Source of the DNA: Holdemanella porci | GTDB lineage: Bacteria; Bacillota_I; Bacilli_A; Erysipelotrichales; Erysipelotrichaceae | DNA: 46,663 nt | NCBI RefSeq assembly: GCF_019052655.1 | Contig: NZ_JAHQVB010000010.1 | Location: 1-46,663 of the forward strand | Direction: 5' to 3' | Shown: one piece after another, positions 34,623-43,103 of the stretch | Layout: every line of letters begins with the position of its first letter | How positions within the stretch are numbered: the first letter of the stretch is position 1 | Notes under the pieces: model-generated | Seen by the model: only the letters and a program-made list of their open reading frames with translations | Told to the model about the DNA's origin: nothing | Database searches by the model: none | Made by a program: the position numbers and the translations under genes

Positions 34623-36770
34623 TCAATTTGGATTGACCATTGTTAGTTGTACCTTTTGTTTCTCCTGGTCAATATTGTATACCCATACCGTAACAATATC
34701 TCCTACAGAAACAACATCACTTGGATGTTTTACTCGTTTTGTACTCATCTTTGAAACGTGAACTAAACCATCTTCGTGTAGTCCAATATCGACAAAGGCA
34801 CCAAAGTCAACCACATTACGAACTGTACCTTCTAGCTTATCATTAATATGTAAGTCTTCGATTTCCAATACATCTTTTCTTAGTAATGGCGCATCATATT
34901 TATCACGATAATCTCTAAGTGGCATACAAATCGCATCTAAGATATCCTTCAATGTATAACTATCTAATCCAGTGTCTTGCATCAATTGTTTTGTATCACA
35001 ATTAGAAATCACGTCTTTTGCCTTTTGTGTTCCCAAATCCAAAGTATCCAGACCTAATTCCTTCAACAATACTTTCGTTGCCTTATACGATTCAGGGTGA
35101 ATGCTTGTACGATCCAACGGTTCTTTTCCATCTTCAATACGCAAGAATCCAGCTGCTTGTTCAAAGGCTTTTGGACCAATCTTAGGGATCTTTTTAATTT
35201 GTGTACGCGATTCAATTTTTCCATTCTCTTCACGATATGACACAATACTTGATGCGCTCGCATTATTTAATCCCGCAACATTTTTAAGTAAAGAAACACT
35301 GGCTGTATTGATATTTACGCCCACGCGGTTAACAGCTTTTTCAACTACGAAATCCAAACGTTCTTTTAATCTTGCGGTTGGCAAATCATGTTGATATTGA
35401 CCAACACCAATCGATTGAGGGTCAATCTTGATTAGTTCTGAAAGTGGATCCATCAATCTTCGCGCAATAGAAATGGCACTTCTTTGCTCAACATGTAAGT
35501 CTGGGAATTCTTCAATAGCTAATTTAGAAGCACTATATACGCTAGCACCTGCTTCAGAAACAATGGTATAAGATACTGGTAAATTAAATTTTTTGATTGT
35601 ATTCGCAACGAAAGCTTCACTTTCTCGACTTGCCGTACCATTGCCAATCGCAATTAAATTCACATGATATTCATTACATAATTGAACTAATTTTTGTTCA
35701 GACTCTCTTACTTTCGCATTTGGCTGATGTGGATAAATCACATCGACAGTTAATTTTTTACCCGATGCATCAATAACAGCCAATTTACATCCAGTTCTAA
35801 AGGCAGGATCAAAGCCTAGAATCACTTTATCTTTCATGGGTGGTTGAAGTAAAAGTTTTTCTAAGTTCATAGAGAATACATCAATACTTGATTCATGTGC
35901 CTTTTCACTTAAAGCTGAACGAACCATTCTTTCAATGGAAGGATAGGCAAGTCTTTTTAAGCCATCTAAAATGGCAGCACGAACATACTCACTTGTACCA
36001 CTGTTAGTAAAGCGAATAAATCTTCGACATACCCAATTTTCGATATATTCTTCGTTAAAGGAAATCGAAACATTTAATACTTTTTCTTTTTCACCACGAT
36101 CAATAGCCATAACTCGATGCGGTGCTAATGTATTCACTCTTTCTGAATAGTCATAATACATCTTATAGACTTTATGATCATCTTCATGATCTTTCTTTTC
36201 GCTTGCAACAATACGACCAAAATTTGTCATTGAATCCAATATTTTATTGCGCACATCCACATCATCACTCACTTTTTCGGCAATGATATCGCATGCACCT
36301 TGAATAACAGCTTCACGATCTTTTACGTTTTCATTAATGTAGGCATCTAATTCTGTTTCTTTAAAATAACGAGGAAAAGACATAAAAGTATCGGCTAGTG
36401 GCTGTAGACCATTGGCAATCGCAACACTTGCACGCGTCTTTTTCTTTTGTTTGTAAGGACGATAAATATCTTCTACCTGTGATAATTTTGTACATGCGTT
36501 GACATTCTTTATAATTTCATCATCCAATTTCCCTAATGTTTCAATACGAGCTAAGACTTCTTCCTTACGCTTAGCTAAATTCACTTGATACGCATAATTT
36601 TCTTGAATGACACGAATTTGTTCTTCGTCCAAACCTTTTGTACGCTCTTTACGATAACGTGCAATAAAAGGAACTGTAGCTCCTTCTTCTAATAATTCCA
36701 ATGTATTCTTAACTTGCGAAATTGAAATATTCAATTCTTTCGCAATTAAGGAAATTATATTTTCATCCAT
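34623..36770 (-). CDS. tex: Tex family RNA-binding protein
   Basis: A 715-residue protein with the Tex layout: N-terminal helical part with VPFIARYRKERTKGLDEEQIR (about residues 33-53), the YqgF/RNase H-like domain around VILGFDPAFRTGCKLAVID (about 318-336), two helix-hairpin-helix units (VNINTASVSLL and ISTRTQIKKIPKIGPKAF-like region near 498-545), and a C-terminal S1 domain (about 645-715, LEGTVRNVVDFGAFVDIGLHEDGL). Tex proteins bind RNA and affect transcription and toxin expression. GAGG precedes the ATG; an extended -10 lies upstream. Confidence 0.95.
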   Translation of the reverse strand: MDENIISLIAKELNISISQVKNTLELLEEGATVPFIARYRKERTKGLDEEQIRVIQENYAYQVNLAKRKEEVLARIETLGKLDDEIIKNVNACTKLSQVEDIYRPYKQKKKTRASVAIANGLQPLADTFMSFPRYFKETELDAYINENVKDREAVIQGACDIIAEKVSDDVDVRNKILDSMTNFGRIVASEKKDHEDDHKVYKMYYDYSERVNTLAPHRVMAIDRGEKEKVLNVSISFNEEYIENWVCRRFIRFTNSGTSEYVRAAILDGLKRLAYPSIERMVRSALSEKAHESSIDVFSMNLEKLLLQPPMKDKVILGFDPAFRTGCKLAVIDASGKKLTVDVIYPHQPNAKVRESEQKLVQLCNEYHVNLIAIGNGTASRESEAFVANTIKKFNLPVSYTIVSEAGASVYSASKLAIEEFPDLHVEQRSAISIARRLMDPLSELIKIDPQSIGVGQYQHDLPTARLKERLDFVVEKAVNRVGVNINTASVSLLKNVAGLNNASASSIVSYREENGKIESRTQIKKIPKIGPKAFEQAAGFLRIEDGKEPLDRTSIHPESYKATKVLLKELGLDTLDLGTQKAKDVISNCDTKQLMQDTGLDSYTLKDILDAICMPLRDYRDKYDAPLLRKDVLEIEDLHINDKLEGTVRNVVDFGAFVDIGLHEDGLVHVSKMSTKRVKHPSDVVSVGDIVTVWVYNIDQEKQKVQLTMVNPN

Positions 36771-36795
36771 AGTAAAACCTCATTTCAACTCTATT

Positions 36796-36804
36796 ATTAT
36801 ACCA
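36796..36804 (-). promoter_or_regulatory. Extended -10 promoter of tex
   Basis: TGGTATAAT on the minus strand, about 26 bases before the tex ATG. Confidence 0.55.
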
Positions 36805-36822
36805 AAGATTGAAATACATTAT

Positions 36823-38157
36823 TTAAAGATTTTCTAACAAAAATGGAACTGCGTAAATAGGCTTTAACTCCAACATCCCATCTTTCGAAAAATCCTTCTG
36901 TGAAAACAAGAATCTTCGTCCTACTACATGCGAATATTTCTTGCAGAATTCATCCATTGAAATATGACTCTTTGTTGCAGATGATTTTACTTCAATTGGA
37001 ATGATTTTATTTCTTGAACGTATTAAAAAATCAATTTCATTACTATGAATACTATTCTCTTTTCTCCATGAATGATAATATAAATTATTACCACTATTTA
37101 CAATAATTTGTGCGATTGCATTCTCATACATATAGCCTAAATCGGCTGATAACTTATCACTCAACAATTTTTTATAAATATCTGAAGATAATCCTTTCCC
37201 ACCATCAAATATCATCGTTGTAAACAATCCAATATCAGAAATATACAATTTAAAAGTTTCTGGATCTCTTGTTTGTGCTAAAGCAATACTAGGTTGTGCA
37301 ACATTGTAACATGGCAAAACTATTTTGGAATCAATTAAATTAAATAAACGTTCCTCATCTTTAATTTGTCTTCGGCTTTTAGTTGCTTCTGTTATTTTAA
37401 ATCTATTTCTCTTCAATGCTAATTGACTAGGTATTGATGCATAAATATCAGATAATCTACCAGAAGGATCTATTTTTTTTAAATCATCTTCATATAAAGA
37501 AATAATATCTAATTTTTCTTTATCTACTGCATCAAGATTATTCGTTTGTAGGTAAGTAGAAACGACTTGAGGCATCCCCCCAACAGCCATATAAATACGA
37601 AAATCGCGCATTAACTTACGGTTTGTCATATCACCTATAGCAACATTCTTTTCAACTAAAGTTCTTATACTATCCGTACTTTTTTCCAATGCCCAATTAA
37701 ATTCCTCATAATCCATCGGAAACACATTAATTTTATGTTCTTCAGAAGGAATTAATATATCTTGTACATTTTTCTTAATTGATATCAGTGACCCCGTCTC
37801 AATATAATGATACCTTGCATCTTTTACTAGATGTTTAATAGCTTGTCTAGCCTTTGGAAAAAATTGTACTTCGTCAAAAATAATGGCAGATTTAGATACT
37901 ATCAAATTAATACCTGTCACTGTTTGTAATCGCAAGAAGAATATATCCAAATCCGAAATATCATTGAATACTTCTAACAATTCTGTAGATATATTAGAAA
38001 AATCTATAAATATAAAACTTTCATATTCATTTTTTGCAAATTCCAAAGCAATTGTGCTCTTACCTACACGCCTAGCTCCCTCTAATAAACAAGCTGACCG
38101 ATCTGCATATTTTTCTTTCCATTCCAACAATTCATTATATACTTTCCGCTTAAACAT
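36823..38157 (-). CDS. AAA-type ATPase with DUF4143 domain
   Basis: A 444-residue protein of the archaeal-ATPase-like AAA_14/DUF4143 family, common and often horizontally spread in gut bacteria. Walker A is GARRVGKST (27-35) and Walker B IIFDEVQFFP (near 94-103). The C-terminal DUF4143 part has EIDFLIRSRNKIIPIEVKSS (about 382-401), a PD-(D/E)XK-like strand pattern. Cellular function is not established. The ATG of MFKRKV is preferred because GGAGG is directly upstream; the frame extends five codons. Two 18-bp direct repeats lie just upstream. Base composition is more AT-rich than its neighbours, suggesting acquisition. Confidence 0.85.
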   Translation of the reverse strand: MFKRKVYNELLEWKEKYADRSACLLEGARRVGKSTIALEFAKNEYESFIFIDFSNISTELLEVFNDISDLDIFFLRLQTVTGINLIVSKSAIIFDEVQFFPKARQAIKHLVKDARYHYIETGSLISIKKNVQDILIPSEEHKINVFPMDYEEFNWALEKSTDSIRTLVEKNVAIGDMTNRKLMRDFRIYMAVGGMPQVVSTYLQTNNLDAVDKEKLDIISLYEDDLKKIDPSGRLSDIYASIPSQLALKRNRFKITEATKSRRQIKDEERLFNLIDSKIVLPCYNVAQPSIALAQTRDPETFKLYISDIGLFTTMIFDGGKGLSSDIYKKLLSDKLSADLGYMYENAIAQIIVNSGNNLYYHSWRKENSIHSNEIDFLIRSRNKIIPIEVKSSATKSHISMDEFCKKYSHVVGRRFLFSQKDFSKDGMLELKPIYAVPFLLENL

Positions 38158-38179
38158 ATATCCTCCAGTCATGAAACAA

Positions 38180-38230
38180 CATTATTTCAATGTTTTATTC
38201 CGTCTAAAATGTCATTATTTCAATATTTTA
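38180..38230. repeat. Two 18-bp direct repeats, 33 bp apart
   Basis: CATTATTTCAATGTTTTA (38180-38197) and CATTATTTCAATATTTTA (38213-38230) differ at one base. On the minus strand each reads as TTGAAATAATG, directly upstream of the DUF4143 ATPase start. They may be operator sites or leftover from an insertion. Confidence 0.6.
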
Positions 38231-38258
38231 GAAATAAATATAATAATATCTGATGTCT

Positions 38259-38362
38259 CATCCTTTAAAGGATTTTGAAGTTGCAGAATAAATGATAAAG
38301 AACGATTAATATACAAAATTGATGAAGGCGCTATATATAGGCACCATTATACAGCCCACTAA
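38259..38362 (+). pseudogene. Remnant of a YoeB/Txe family toxin gene
   Basis: One frame reads GF-stop-SCRINDKERLIYKIDEGAIY. Intact YoeB-type toxins read GFWSRRINDxHRLIYKIDxxAIY at this place: the tryptophan codon has become TGA, one Arg has become Cys, and the frame breaks after IY. Part of the preceding PLK motif is visible one frame away. Upstream toxin sequence and the antitoxin gene are missing. The stop codon TAA at 38360-38362 abuts a strong plus-strand terminator that has no other gene to end. Confidence 0.65.
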
Positions 38363-38389
38363 AGAAGTGAATTTTCACTTCTTTTTTTT
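38362..38389 (+). terminator. Terminator behind the YoeB remnant
   Basis: GAAGTGA and TCACTTC with an ATTT loop, then eight T (38382-38389). No intact plus-strand gene lies upstream. Confidence 0.8.
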
Positions 38390-38390
38390 G

Positions 38391-38436
38391 ACCACTTAGC
38401 CTTCTATTTTTACCACTTACTTTTCAAGACTATACT
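38391..38436 (+). promoter_or_regulatory. LytTR-type direct-repeat operator and promoter
   Basis: ACCACTTAGC (38391-38400) and ACCACTTAC (38412-38420) are direct repeats exactly 21 bp apart, two helical turns, the spacing used by LytTR proteins. A -10, TATACT, lies at 38431-38436, and the second repeat overlaps the -35 position. The downstream gene encodes a LytTR protein, so autoregulation is likely. Confidence 0.7.
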
Positions 38437-38465
38437 TTTAAAATTCCTTGTGGAATAATAAAACC

Positions 38466-38900
38466 ATGAAAGTAAGACTAGAAATTGATGATTCACTAAA
38501 AGAAGATGAAATTGTCATACGTACAAAAGAATATACTGAGGAATTGAAACAATTGATTTCAAATTTTAAATCAAAGCCGAGTATACAATTCTTTAAACAA
38601 GATACGGAGTATTATCTAGATTTAGATGCGATCTTATTCTTTGAGAGTGATAATGGAACAGTCTATGCGCATACTGTCAGCGATATGTTTTCTACAACAC
38701 AGAAGTTGTATGAATTAGAAAATATATTACCAAATTTCTTTTTAAGAATCTCTAAATCTACAATTGTGAATATACAGAGAATTTACTCTCTGTCTCATTC
38801 CGTATCGAGTCATCTCATTACTTTTCAAAATAGTCATAAACAAGTCTATGTATCAAGAATGTACTACAAAGTATTAAAAGAAAGAAGGAATCATTTATGA
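38466..38900 (+). CDS. LytTR domain transcriptional regulator
   Basis: A 144-residue protein. Residues 1-40 are a short helical/strand region without a receiver domain, and 45-140 form the LytTR DNA-binding domain (DAILFFESDNGTVYAHT, FLRISKSTIVNIQRI). This is the regulator type of two-gene LytTR regulatory systems, where a membrane protein encoded next to it holds the regulator inactive. The ATG of MKVRLEI is chosen; the frame starts six codons earlier. The stop overlaps the start of the membrane protein gene by four bases (ATGA). A 21-bp direct-repeat operator lies in its promoter. Confidence 0.88.
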   Translation: MKVRLEIDDSLKEDEIVIRTKEYTEELKQLISNFKSKPSIQFFKQDTEYYLDLDAILFFESDNGTVYAHTVSDMFSTTQKLYELENILPNFFLRISKSTIVNIQRIYSLSHSVSSHLITFQNSHKQVYVSRMYYKVLKERRNHL

Positions 38901-39565
38901 AAAGAAATTGGTTTTGGGGCATAATTTGTATTCTAGGTGCCATATTAATTTTTGGAAAATTATTTGGTTTTCTACCATTTACATTCAGTCTATGGAAAAT
39001 CATTGGAACTCTTATCTGTCTATCCGTTATTATTGACGGAATCAAAGAAAGAAGCTTCTACAGCCCCTTATTTGGGATTGCGATTATTTTCTATTTATTC
39101 AAAGAAGATCTAGGCTTTGAAGATATTTCTTTATGGCTTCTATTATTAGCTACTTGGCTATTAGCTTGGGGACTTACAAGCATTATTCATCCAAAAAAAA
39201 GACATATTGAAATAGAAGATATTGAATATTCAACAAATTCTATCATCAATATTACTTCTAGTTTTGGCGAAAAAGTTCAATATATTCAAACCAATGATTT
39301 ACAATATGTGACCATTGACTCTAAATTTTCAGGATTGAAACTCTATTTTGATCAGGCTACCATTCAAAATCAAGCTACGATTGAAATCGATGGAAATTTT
39401 ACAGGTATTGAACTCTATGTACCTAAAGAATGGAGTGTACAAAGTCGTGTTCGTGCCTTCTTTGGTGGAGTTGATGAAAAAGGGCAGCCATCATCTAGTG
39501 GCTATCCTACATTAAATATCACAGGGCGTATTCATTTTGGTGGAGTTGAAATCCATTATATCTAA
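38897..39565 (+). CDS. LiaF-like membrane protein, partner of the LytTR regulator
   Basis: A 222-residue protein with about four membrane segments in residues 5-98 (DUF5668-like region) and a C-terminal beta-rich domain (about 115-222) resembling the LiaF C-terminal fold: repeated strands such as ITSSFGEKVQYI, TIEIDGNFTGIELYVPKEW and a final GRIHFGGVEIHYI. LiaF proteins inhibit envelope-stress signalling. Together with the LytTR gene, which it overlaps by four bases, it looks like a regulator-inhibitor pair, with the membrane protein sensing the envelope. That role is inferred. Confidence 0.82.
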   Translation: MKRNWFWGIICILGAILIFGKLFGFLPFTFSLWKIIGTLICLSVIIDGIKERSFYSPLFGIAIIFYLFKEDLGFEDISLWLLLLATWLLAWGLTSIIHPKKRHIEIEDIEYSTNSIINITSSFGEKVQYIQTNDLQYVTIDSKFSGLKLYFDQATIQNQATIEIDGNFTGIELYVPKEWSVQSRVRAFFGGVDEKGQPSSSGYPTLNITGRIHFGGVEIHYI

Positions 39566-39592
39566 GAAAGACAATTAACGTCTTTCTTTTTT
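39564..39592 (+). terminator. Terminator of the LytTR operon
   Basis: AAGAAAGAC and GTCTTTCTT with a seven-base loop, followed by T. It overlaps the stop codons of the LiaF-like gene and of the convergent gene. Confidence 0.82.
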
Positions 39593-39955
39593 ATATTCTG
39601 TATCATTTTTCGCAAGAAGATATAAACAATATTGATTCATACTAATGCCTTCCTCTTTAGCGTGTATAGATAAGAATCTATGAATCTTTTTGGGTATTCT
39701 TAATTTAAGTTGTCCTGAATACGATTGTAGATCACTAGGAAGCGAAATCTCTTTCCCATCTTCTAATATACCTAAAATCCATGTTTCTTTTGCGTCTTTG
39801 GCAAGTTCTAATAAGTCATCTAATGAATCTGAACATGTCATACATCCAGGTTTTACAAATGAGCAACGACTCGAACCACCTTTAGGTTGTTTGATCTCAT
39901 ATCCATATTCTTTCATTACTTTAACTATATCTTCAAAATGAATATCATGATCCAA
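39575..39955 (-). pseudogene. In-frame HicA-HicB chimera, probable toxin-antitoxin relic
   Basis: A 126-residue frame. Residues 1-37 look like the start of a HicA toxin (FEDIVKVMKEYGYE, then KQPKGGSS). Residues 36-126 look like a HicB antitoxin lacking its first strands (PGCMT, DSLDDLLELAKDAKE, EDGKEI, then YSGQLKLRIPKKIHRF, the ribbon-helix DNA-binding part). The junction falls at KPGC/PGCM, a short motif present in both families, so a deletion by recombination there is likely. The HicA catalytic His is replaced (GGSSRC where GGSSHY is usual). No ATG is available; TTG is the only start and has no good ribosome site. It may be a dead gene or a surviving DNA-binding protein. Confidence 0.65.
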
Positions 39956-40060
39956 TTTAACAACTTATCCCAAGAAGATATCTTTTCACCTGGTATTTGG
40001 TGTCAATCATATTTTTAATGATCTCTACCTTAGATGTATATGAAAAAGATATTAAAAGTC

Positions 40061-40085
40061 AAAAAAAGAAGTCATTTAGACTTCT
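40061..40085 (-). terminator. Terminator of the MATE gene
   Basis: AGAAGTC and GACTTCT with an ATTTA-type loop, then seven T on the minus strand. Confidence 0.88.
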
Positions 40086-40088
40086 AAT

Positions 40089-41426
40089 TTAACTCATTTT
40101 CTTTTGAACCGCACGCATTGCACTGAGCCACAATGGAATCAATACAAGTGTAGCTGCAACCCATGCTGCTTGATCGGCCCATGTGATCGCATTATATTTG
40201 AAAATAGGAACAAAGCATAATGCCACAATGCAGCGTGCAATCATTTCTACAAAGCCTGCAAGCATAGCTCGGGCAGAATAGCCAAGTCCTTGAACGGACA
40301 TTCTTGTTGTGATCAAAATTCCTAGTACAGGATAGAAATAGCCCATTCTTCTTAAATATAACGCACTCGCATCTAACACTTGTGATTCATTGGCGCTCAC
40401 AAACATCATGCTTAAAATTCTTCCAAAGAAAACCATTACGACACAGGCGAATGCACCATATAAAATACTCACCATTACACCTTTATGATATCCATCATGG
40501 ATTCGTTCTAACTTGCAAGCTCCATAGTTTTGGGAAAGGAATGTAGAAACAGCTGCACCTAATGCATCAAATGGACACATCATCAACGATTTAATGCGCA
40601 TACCTGCCGTAAAACCAGAAACATAAATGGTTCCCAAAGCATTGTTAGCCGACTGCATGACCATAGAACCTATGGCTGTAATCGAAAACTGTAAACCCAT
40701 AGGAACGCCCATGGCAAGTAGTTTTAGAGAATGTTGCTTATCCACATAACGACTTGATTTAGGTATATGTAAAACATTGACCTTAAACGCAATTAATAAG
40801 AAACACAAAATGCCACTTACGGCTTGCGCAAAAATGGTTGCGATGGCAGCTCCTGCACATCCCCATTTCAAAACAAGAATGCAGAAAAAATCAAGGCCAA
40901 TATTTAAAACAGCGGAAAAAGCTAAAAAGAAAAAGGGTGTTTTTGAATCTCCAATAGCTCTTAATATAGCCGATAAATAATTATAGAGTAATGTAAATGG
41001 TATCCCTGCAAATATGACAACTAAATAGGCATAGGCATCTTTAAAGATTTCATCATTGACTTGTAAAATGTGAAGAATGTCTGCACAAAATACAACGACT
41101 AAGATGGATACCACAAAAGCTGTAATGGCTGTCCATGCAGCTCCTGCATAAATATAAGTATGCATTTCATCAAGTCTTTTTGCGCCGAAACTTTGCGAAA
41201 CCATAATCGAAAAGCCTTGGCATATTCCCATACAAAATCCTAGAATCAAAAACTGCACACTACTGCTTGCGCCTACGGCTGCCAATGCATAAGACCCTAG
41301 TGTTTGCCCAACAATAGCCGCATCAACAACGTTATAAAATTGTTGAAATAAATTTCCTAATAATAGTGGAATGCTAAAATTCAAAATGAGTTTTAAAGTA
41401 TTCCCCTCAATCATACTCTTTTGCAT
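40089..41426 (-). CDS. MATE family efflux transporter
   Basis: A 445-residue protein with 12 membrane segments in two similar halves. GNLFQQFYNVVDAAIVGQTLG near the start, and AAVGASSSVQFLILGFCMGICQG, are typical of MATE/NorM-like proteins in Bacillota (DinF/VmrA type). These export drugs or metabolites by sodium or proton exchange; the substrate is unknown. The start is uncertain: the longest frame (to 41462) begins inside the map terminator, and ATGs at 41447, 41426 and 41414 are possible. I chose 41426, although AAGGGA lies very close to it. It may be expressed by read-through from map. Confidence 0.85.
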   Translation of the reverse strand: MQKSMIEGNTLKLILNFSIPLLLGNLFQQFYNVVDAAIVGQTLGSYALAAVGASSSVQFLILGFCMGICQGFSIMVSQSFGAKRLDEMHTYIYAGAAWTAITAFVVSILVVVFCADILHILQVNDEIFKDAYAYLVVIFAGIPFTLLYNYLSAILRAIGDSKTPFFFLAFSAVLNIGLDFFCILVLKWGCAGAAIATIFAQAVSGILCFLLIAFKVNVLHIPKSSRYVDKQHSLKLLAMGVPMGLQFSITAIGSMVMQSANNALGTIYVSGFTAGMRIKSLMMCPFDALGAAVSTFLSQNYGACKLERIHDGYHKGVMVSILYGAFACVVMVFFGRILSMMFVSANESQVLDASALYLRRMGYFYPVLGILITTRMSVQGLGYSARAMLAGFVEMIARCIVALCFVPIFKYNAITWADQAAWVAATLVLIPLWLSAMRAVQKKMS

Positions 41427-41448
41427 ATTCCCTTTTTTAAACCTCATC

Positions 41449-41474
41449 AAAAAAGAAGTCATTTTATTGACTTC
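41449..41474 (-). terminator. Terminator after map
   Basis: GAAGTCA and TGACTTC over a six-base loop, then six T on the minus strand. Its first arm starts right at the map stop codon. Confidence 0.85.
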
Positions 41475-42341
41475 TTACCAAGCTAATACTTCAATTCCTT
41501 TTTCTGTAACTAGAATTGTGTTTTCCCATTGTGCCGATAACTTTCCATCTTTTGTGTAAGATGTCCATCCATTATCTTTATCAATGTATAAATCACGCGT
41601 TCCTTGATTGATCATAGGCTCAATAGTGAAGACCATACCTGGTGCAATAACCATACCTGTATTACGAATTCCTACATGATGTACATATGGATCTTCATGG
41701 AAAGCATTACCAACACCGTGTCCACAAAAATCAACAACAACACTGTAACCATTTTTGTGTGCATGTTCTTGAATAGCAGCACCAATATCTCCAATGTATC
41801 CCCAAGGACGTACGGCTTCTTTACCAATTTCTAAGCATTCTTTAGTCACTTCAACTAAGCGTTTTGCCTCTTCACTTACATGACCAATACAGAACATTCT
41901 AGATGCATCCGCAAAGTGTTTATGTACAATGGTAGTACAGTCTACATTTATAATATCGCCATCTTTTAATACGACTTTTTCGCTTGGAATACCATGACAA
42001 ATTTCATTATTAATAGATGTGCAAACACTCTTAGGGAACCCTTCATAACCTAGACATGCAGGAATCCCACCATGACTTGTTGTATAATCATATACTAATT
42101 TATCAATATCTTCTGTCGTCATACCTGCACAGATTTTTTCTCCAACTAAATCAAGAACTGCATTATTGATTTTAGCCGCTTTCTTGATCCATTTAATATC
42201 TTCTTCCGACTTGATTAAATTATGACTAGGAACAATTTTTCCTTGTAGTTTTAATACATTAATTGTATTGTCCCATTCTTCATGACAATGTTTATATTTT
42301 TTACCAGAACCACACCAACATGGACTATTCTTACCAATCAT
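41475..42341 (-). CDS. map: Type I methionyl aminopeptidase with SEC-C zinc motif
   Basis: Removes the initiator methionine from new proteins. A SEC-C motif (C8, C10, C19, H20 in SPCWCGSGKKYKHCH) is fused to the N-terminus, as in many Clostridia-like MetAPs, probably for ribosome contact. The catalytic domain has the metal ligands in INVDCTTI, FADASRMFCIG, CGHGVGNAFHEDP and FTIEPMI, with the final Glu in SAQWENTILVTE. From the ATG of MIGKNSP, with AGAAGGAT upstream, it is 288 residues; the frame starts 11 codons earlier. Confidence 0.95.
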   Translation of the reverse strand: MIGKNSPCWCGSGKKYKHCHEEWDNTINVLKLQGKIVPSHNLIKSEEDIKWIKKAAKINNAVLDLVGEKICAGMTTEDIDKLVYDYTTSHGGIPACLGYEGFPKSVCTSINNEICHGIPSEKVVLKDGDIINVDCTTIVHKHFADASRMFCIGHVSEEAKRLVEVTKECLEIGKEAVRPWGYIGDIGAAIQEHAHKNGYSVVVDFCGHGVGNAFHEDPYVHHVGIRNTGMVIAPGMVFTIEPMINQGTRDLYIDKDNGWTSYTKDGKLSAQWENTILVTEKGIEVLAW

Positions 42342-42396
42342 CTTGATCCTTCTTTCTATATATTCGTTAGACACAACTTATTATACACGAAAACAA

Positions 42397-42427
42397 GAAA
42401 AAAAGCTTCCGATTGATTCAGAAGCTT
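42397..42427 (-). terminator. Terminator of the rubrerythrin gene
   Basis: AAGCTTCTGA pairs with TCGGAAGCTT (one G-T pair) over a five-base loop, followed by seven T on the minus strand. Confidence 0.92.
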
Positions 42428-42436
42428 CTAAATGCA

Positions 42437-43006
42437 TTATTCACCAAAATAACGTTTTAATAATCCAGCAAATGCCTTACCATGACGAGCTTCATCACGA
42501 GCCATTTCGTGTACTGTATCATGAATTGCATCTAAGTTTGCCTTTTTAGCACGAGTAGCTAAATCAACTTTACCTGCAGTCGCACCATTTTCAGCTTCTA
42601 CACGCATTTCAAGATTTCTCTTAGTTGAATCTGTAACAACTTCGCCTAATAATTCAGCAAATTTTGCAGCATGTTCTGCTTCTTCCCAAGCTGCCTTTTC
42701 ATAATACAATCCAACTTCTGGATATCCTTCTCTGTGAGCAACTCTAGCCATTGCCAAGTACATACCTACTTCTGAGCATTCACCTTCGAAGTTAGCACGT
42801 AAATCGTTTTTAATGTCTTCATCAACATCTTTTGCGACTCCTACCACGTGTTCAGCAGCCCAAGTCATTTCGTCCTCTACTGGAACAAATTTTTCTTTTG
42901 GTTGTTTACAAGTTGGACATTTCCAATCTGCAGGAAGATCCGCGAATTTTACGCCTTCTTTTTCCTCGTCATAAATGTGTCCACAAATTAAGCATCTATA
43001 TTTCAT
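42437..43006 (-). CDS. Reverse rubrerythrin
   Basis: NADH-dependent peroxidase-type protein of anaerobes. The rubredoxin domain comes first (C5-x2-C8 and C30-x2-C33), followed by the ferritin-like di-iron domain (about 50-189), with iron ligands in [27 protein letters not shown] and DEARHGKAF. This domain order is the reverse of classical rubrerythrin and is known from clostridial revRbr proteins, which help anaerobes survive oxygen and peroxide. GAGGAGG is a strong ribosome site. Monocistronic, with its own terminator. No clear PerR box was seen. Confidence 0.93.
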   Translation of the reverse strand: MKYRCLICGHIYDEEKEGVKFADLPADWKCPTCKQPKEKFVPVEDEMTWAAEHVVGVAKDVDEDIKNDLRANFEGECSEVGMYLAMARVAHREGYPEVGLYYEKAAWEEAEHAAKFAELLGEVVTDSTKRNLEMRVEAENGATAGKVDLATRAKKANLDAIHDTVHEMARDEARHGKAFAGLLKRYFGE

Positions 43007-43043
43007 AAATAATCCTCCTCTTGAAATATACTATTTCCTTTTA

Positions 43044-43071
43044 TGTATATAATATCGCATATTCATTTCAA
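43044..43071 (-). promoter_or_regulatory. Possible promoter of the reverse rubrerythrin gene
   Basis: TTGAAA (43071-43066), a 16-base spacer and TATACA (43049-43044) on the minus strand, about 40 bases before the ATG. Confidence 0.45.
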
Positions 43072-43103
43072 TATTTCAAATGTATTGCTCATCAATTTTT
43101 AAA

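Noticed and set aside
39956..40060. A short minus-strand frame upstream of the HicAB chimera (M-I-D-T-K-Y-Q...)
   Set aside because: It has no ribosome site, is about 17 codons from its only ATG and shows no recognisable motif.
41427..41462. An upstream start for the MATE gene
   Set aside because: It lies in the terminator stem after map and has no ribosome site.
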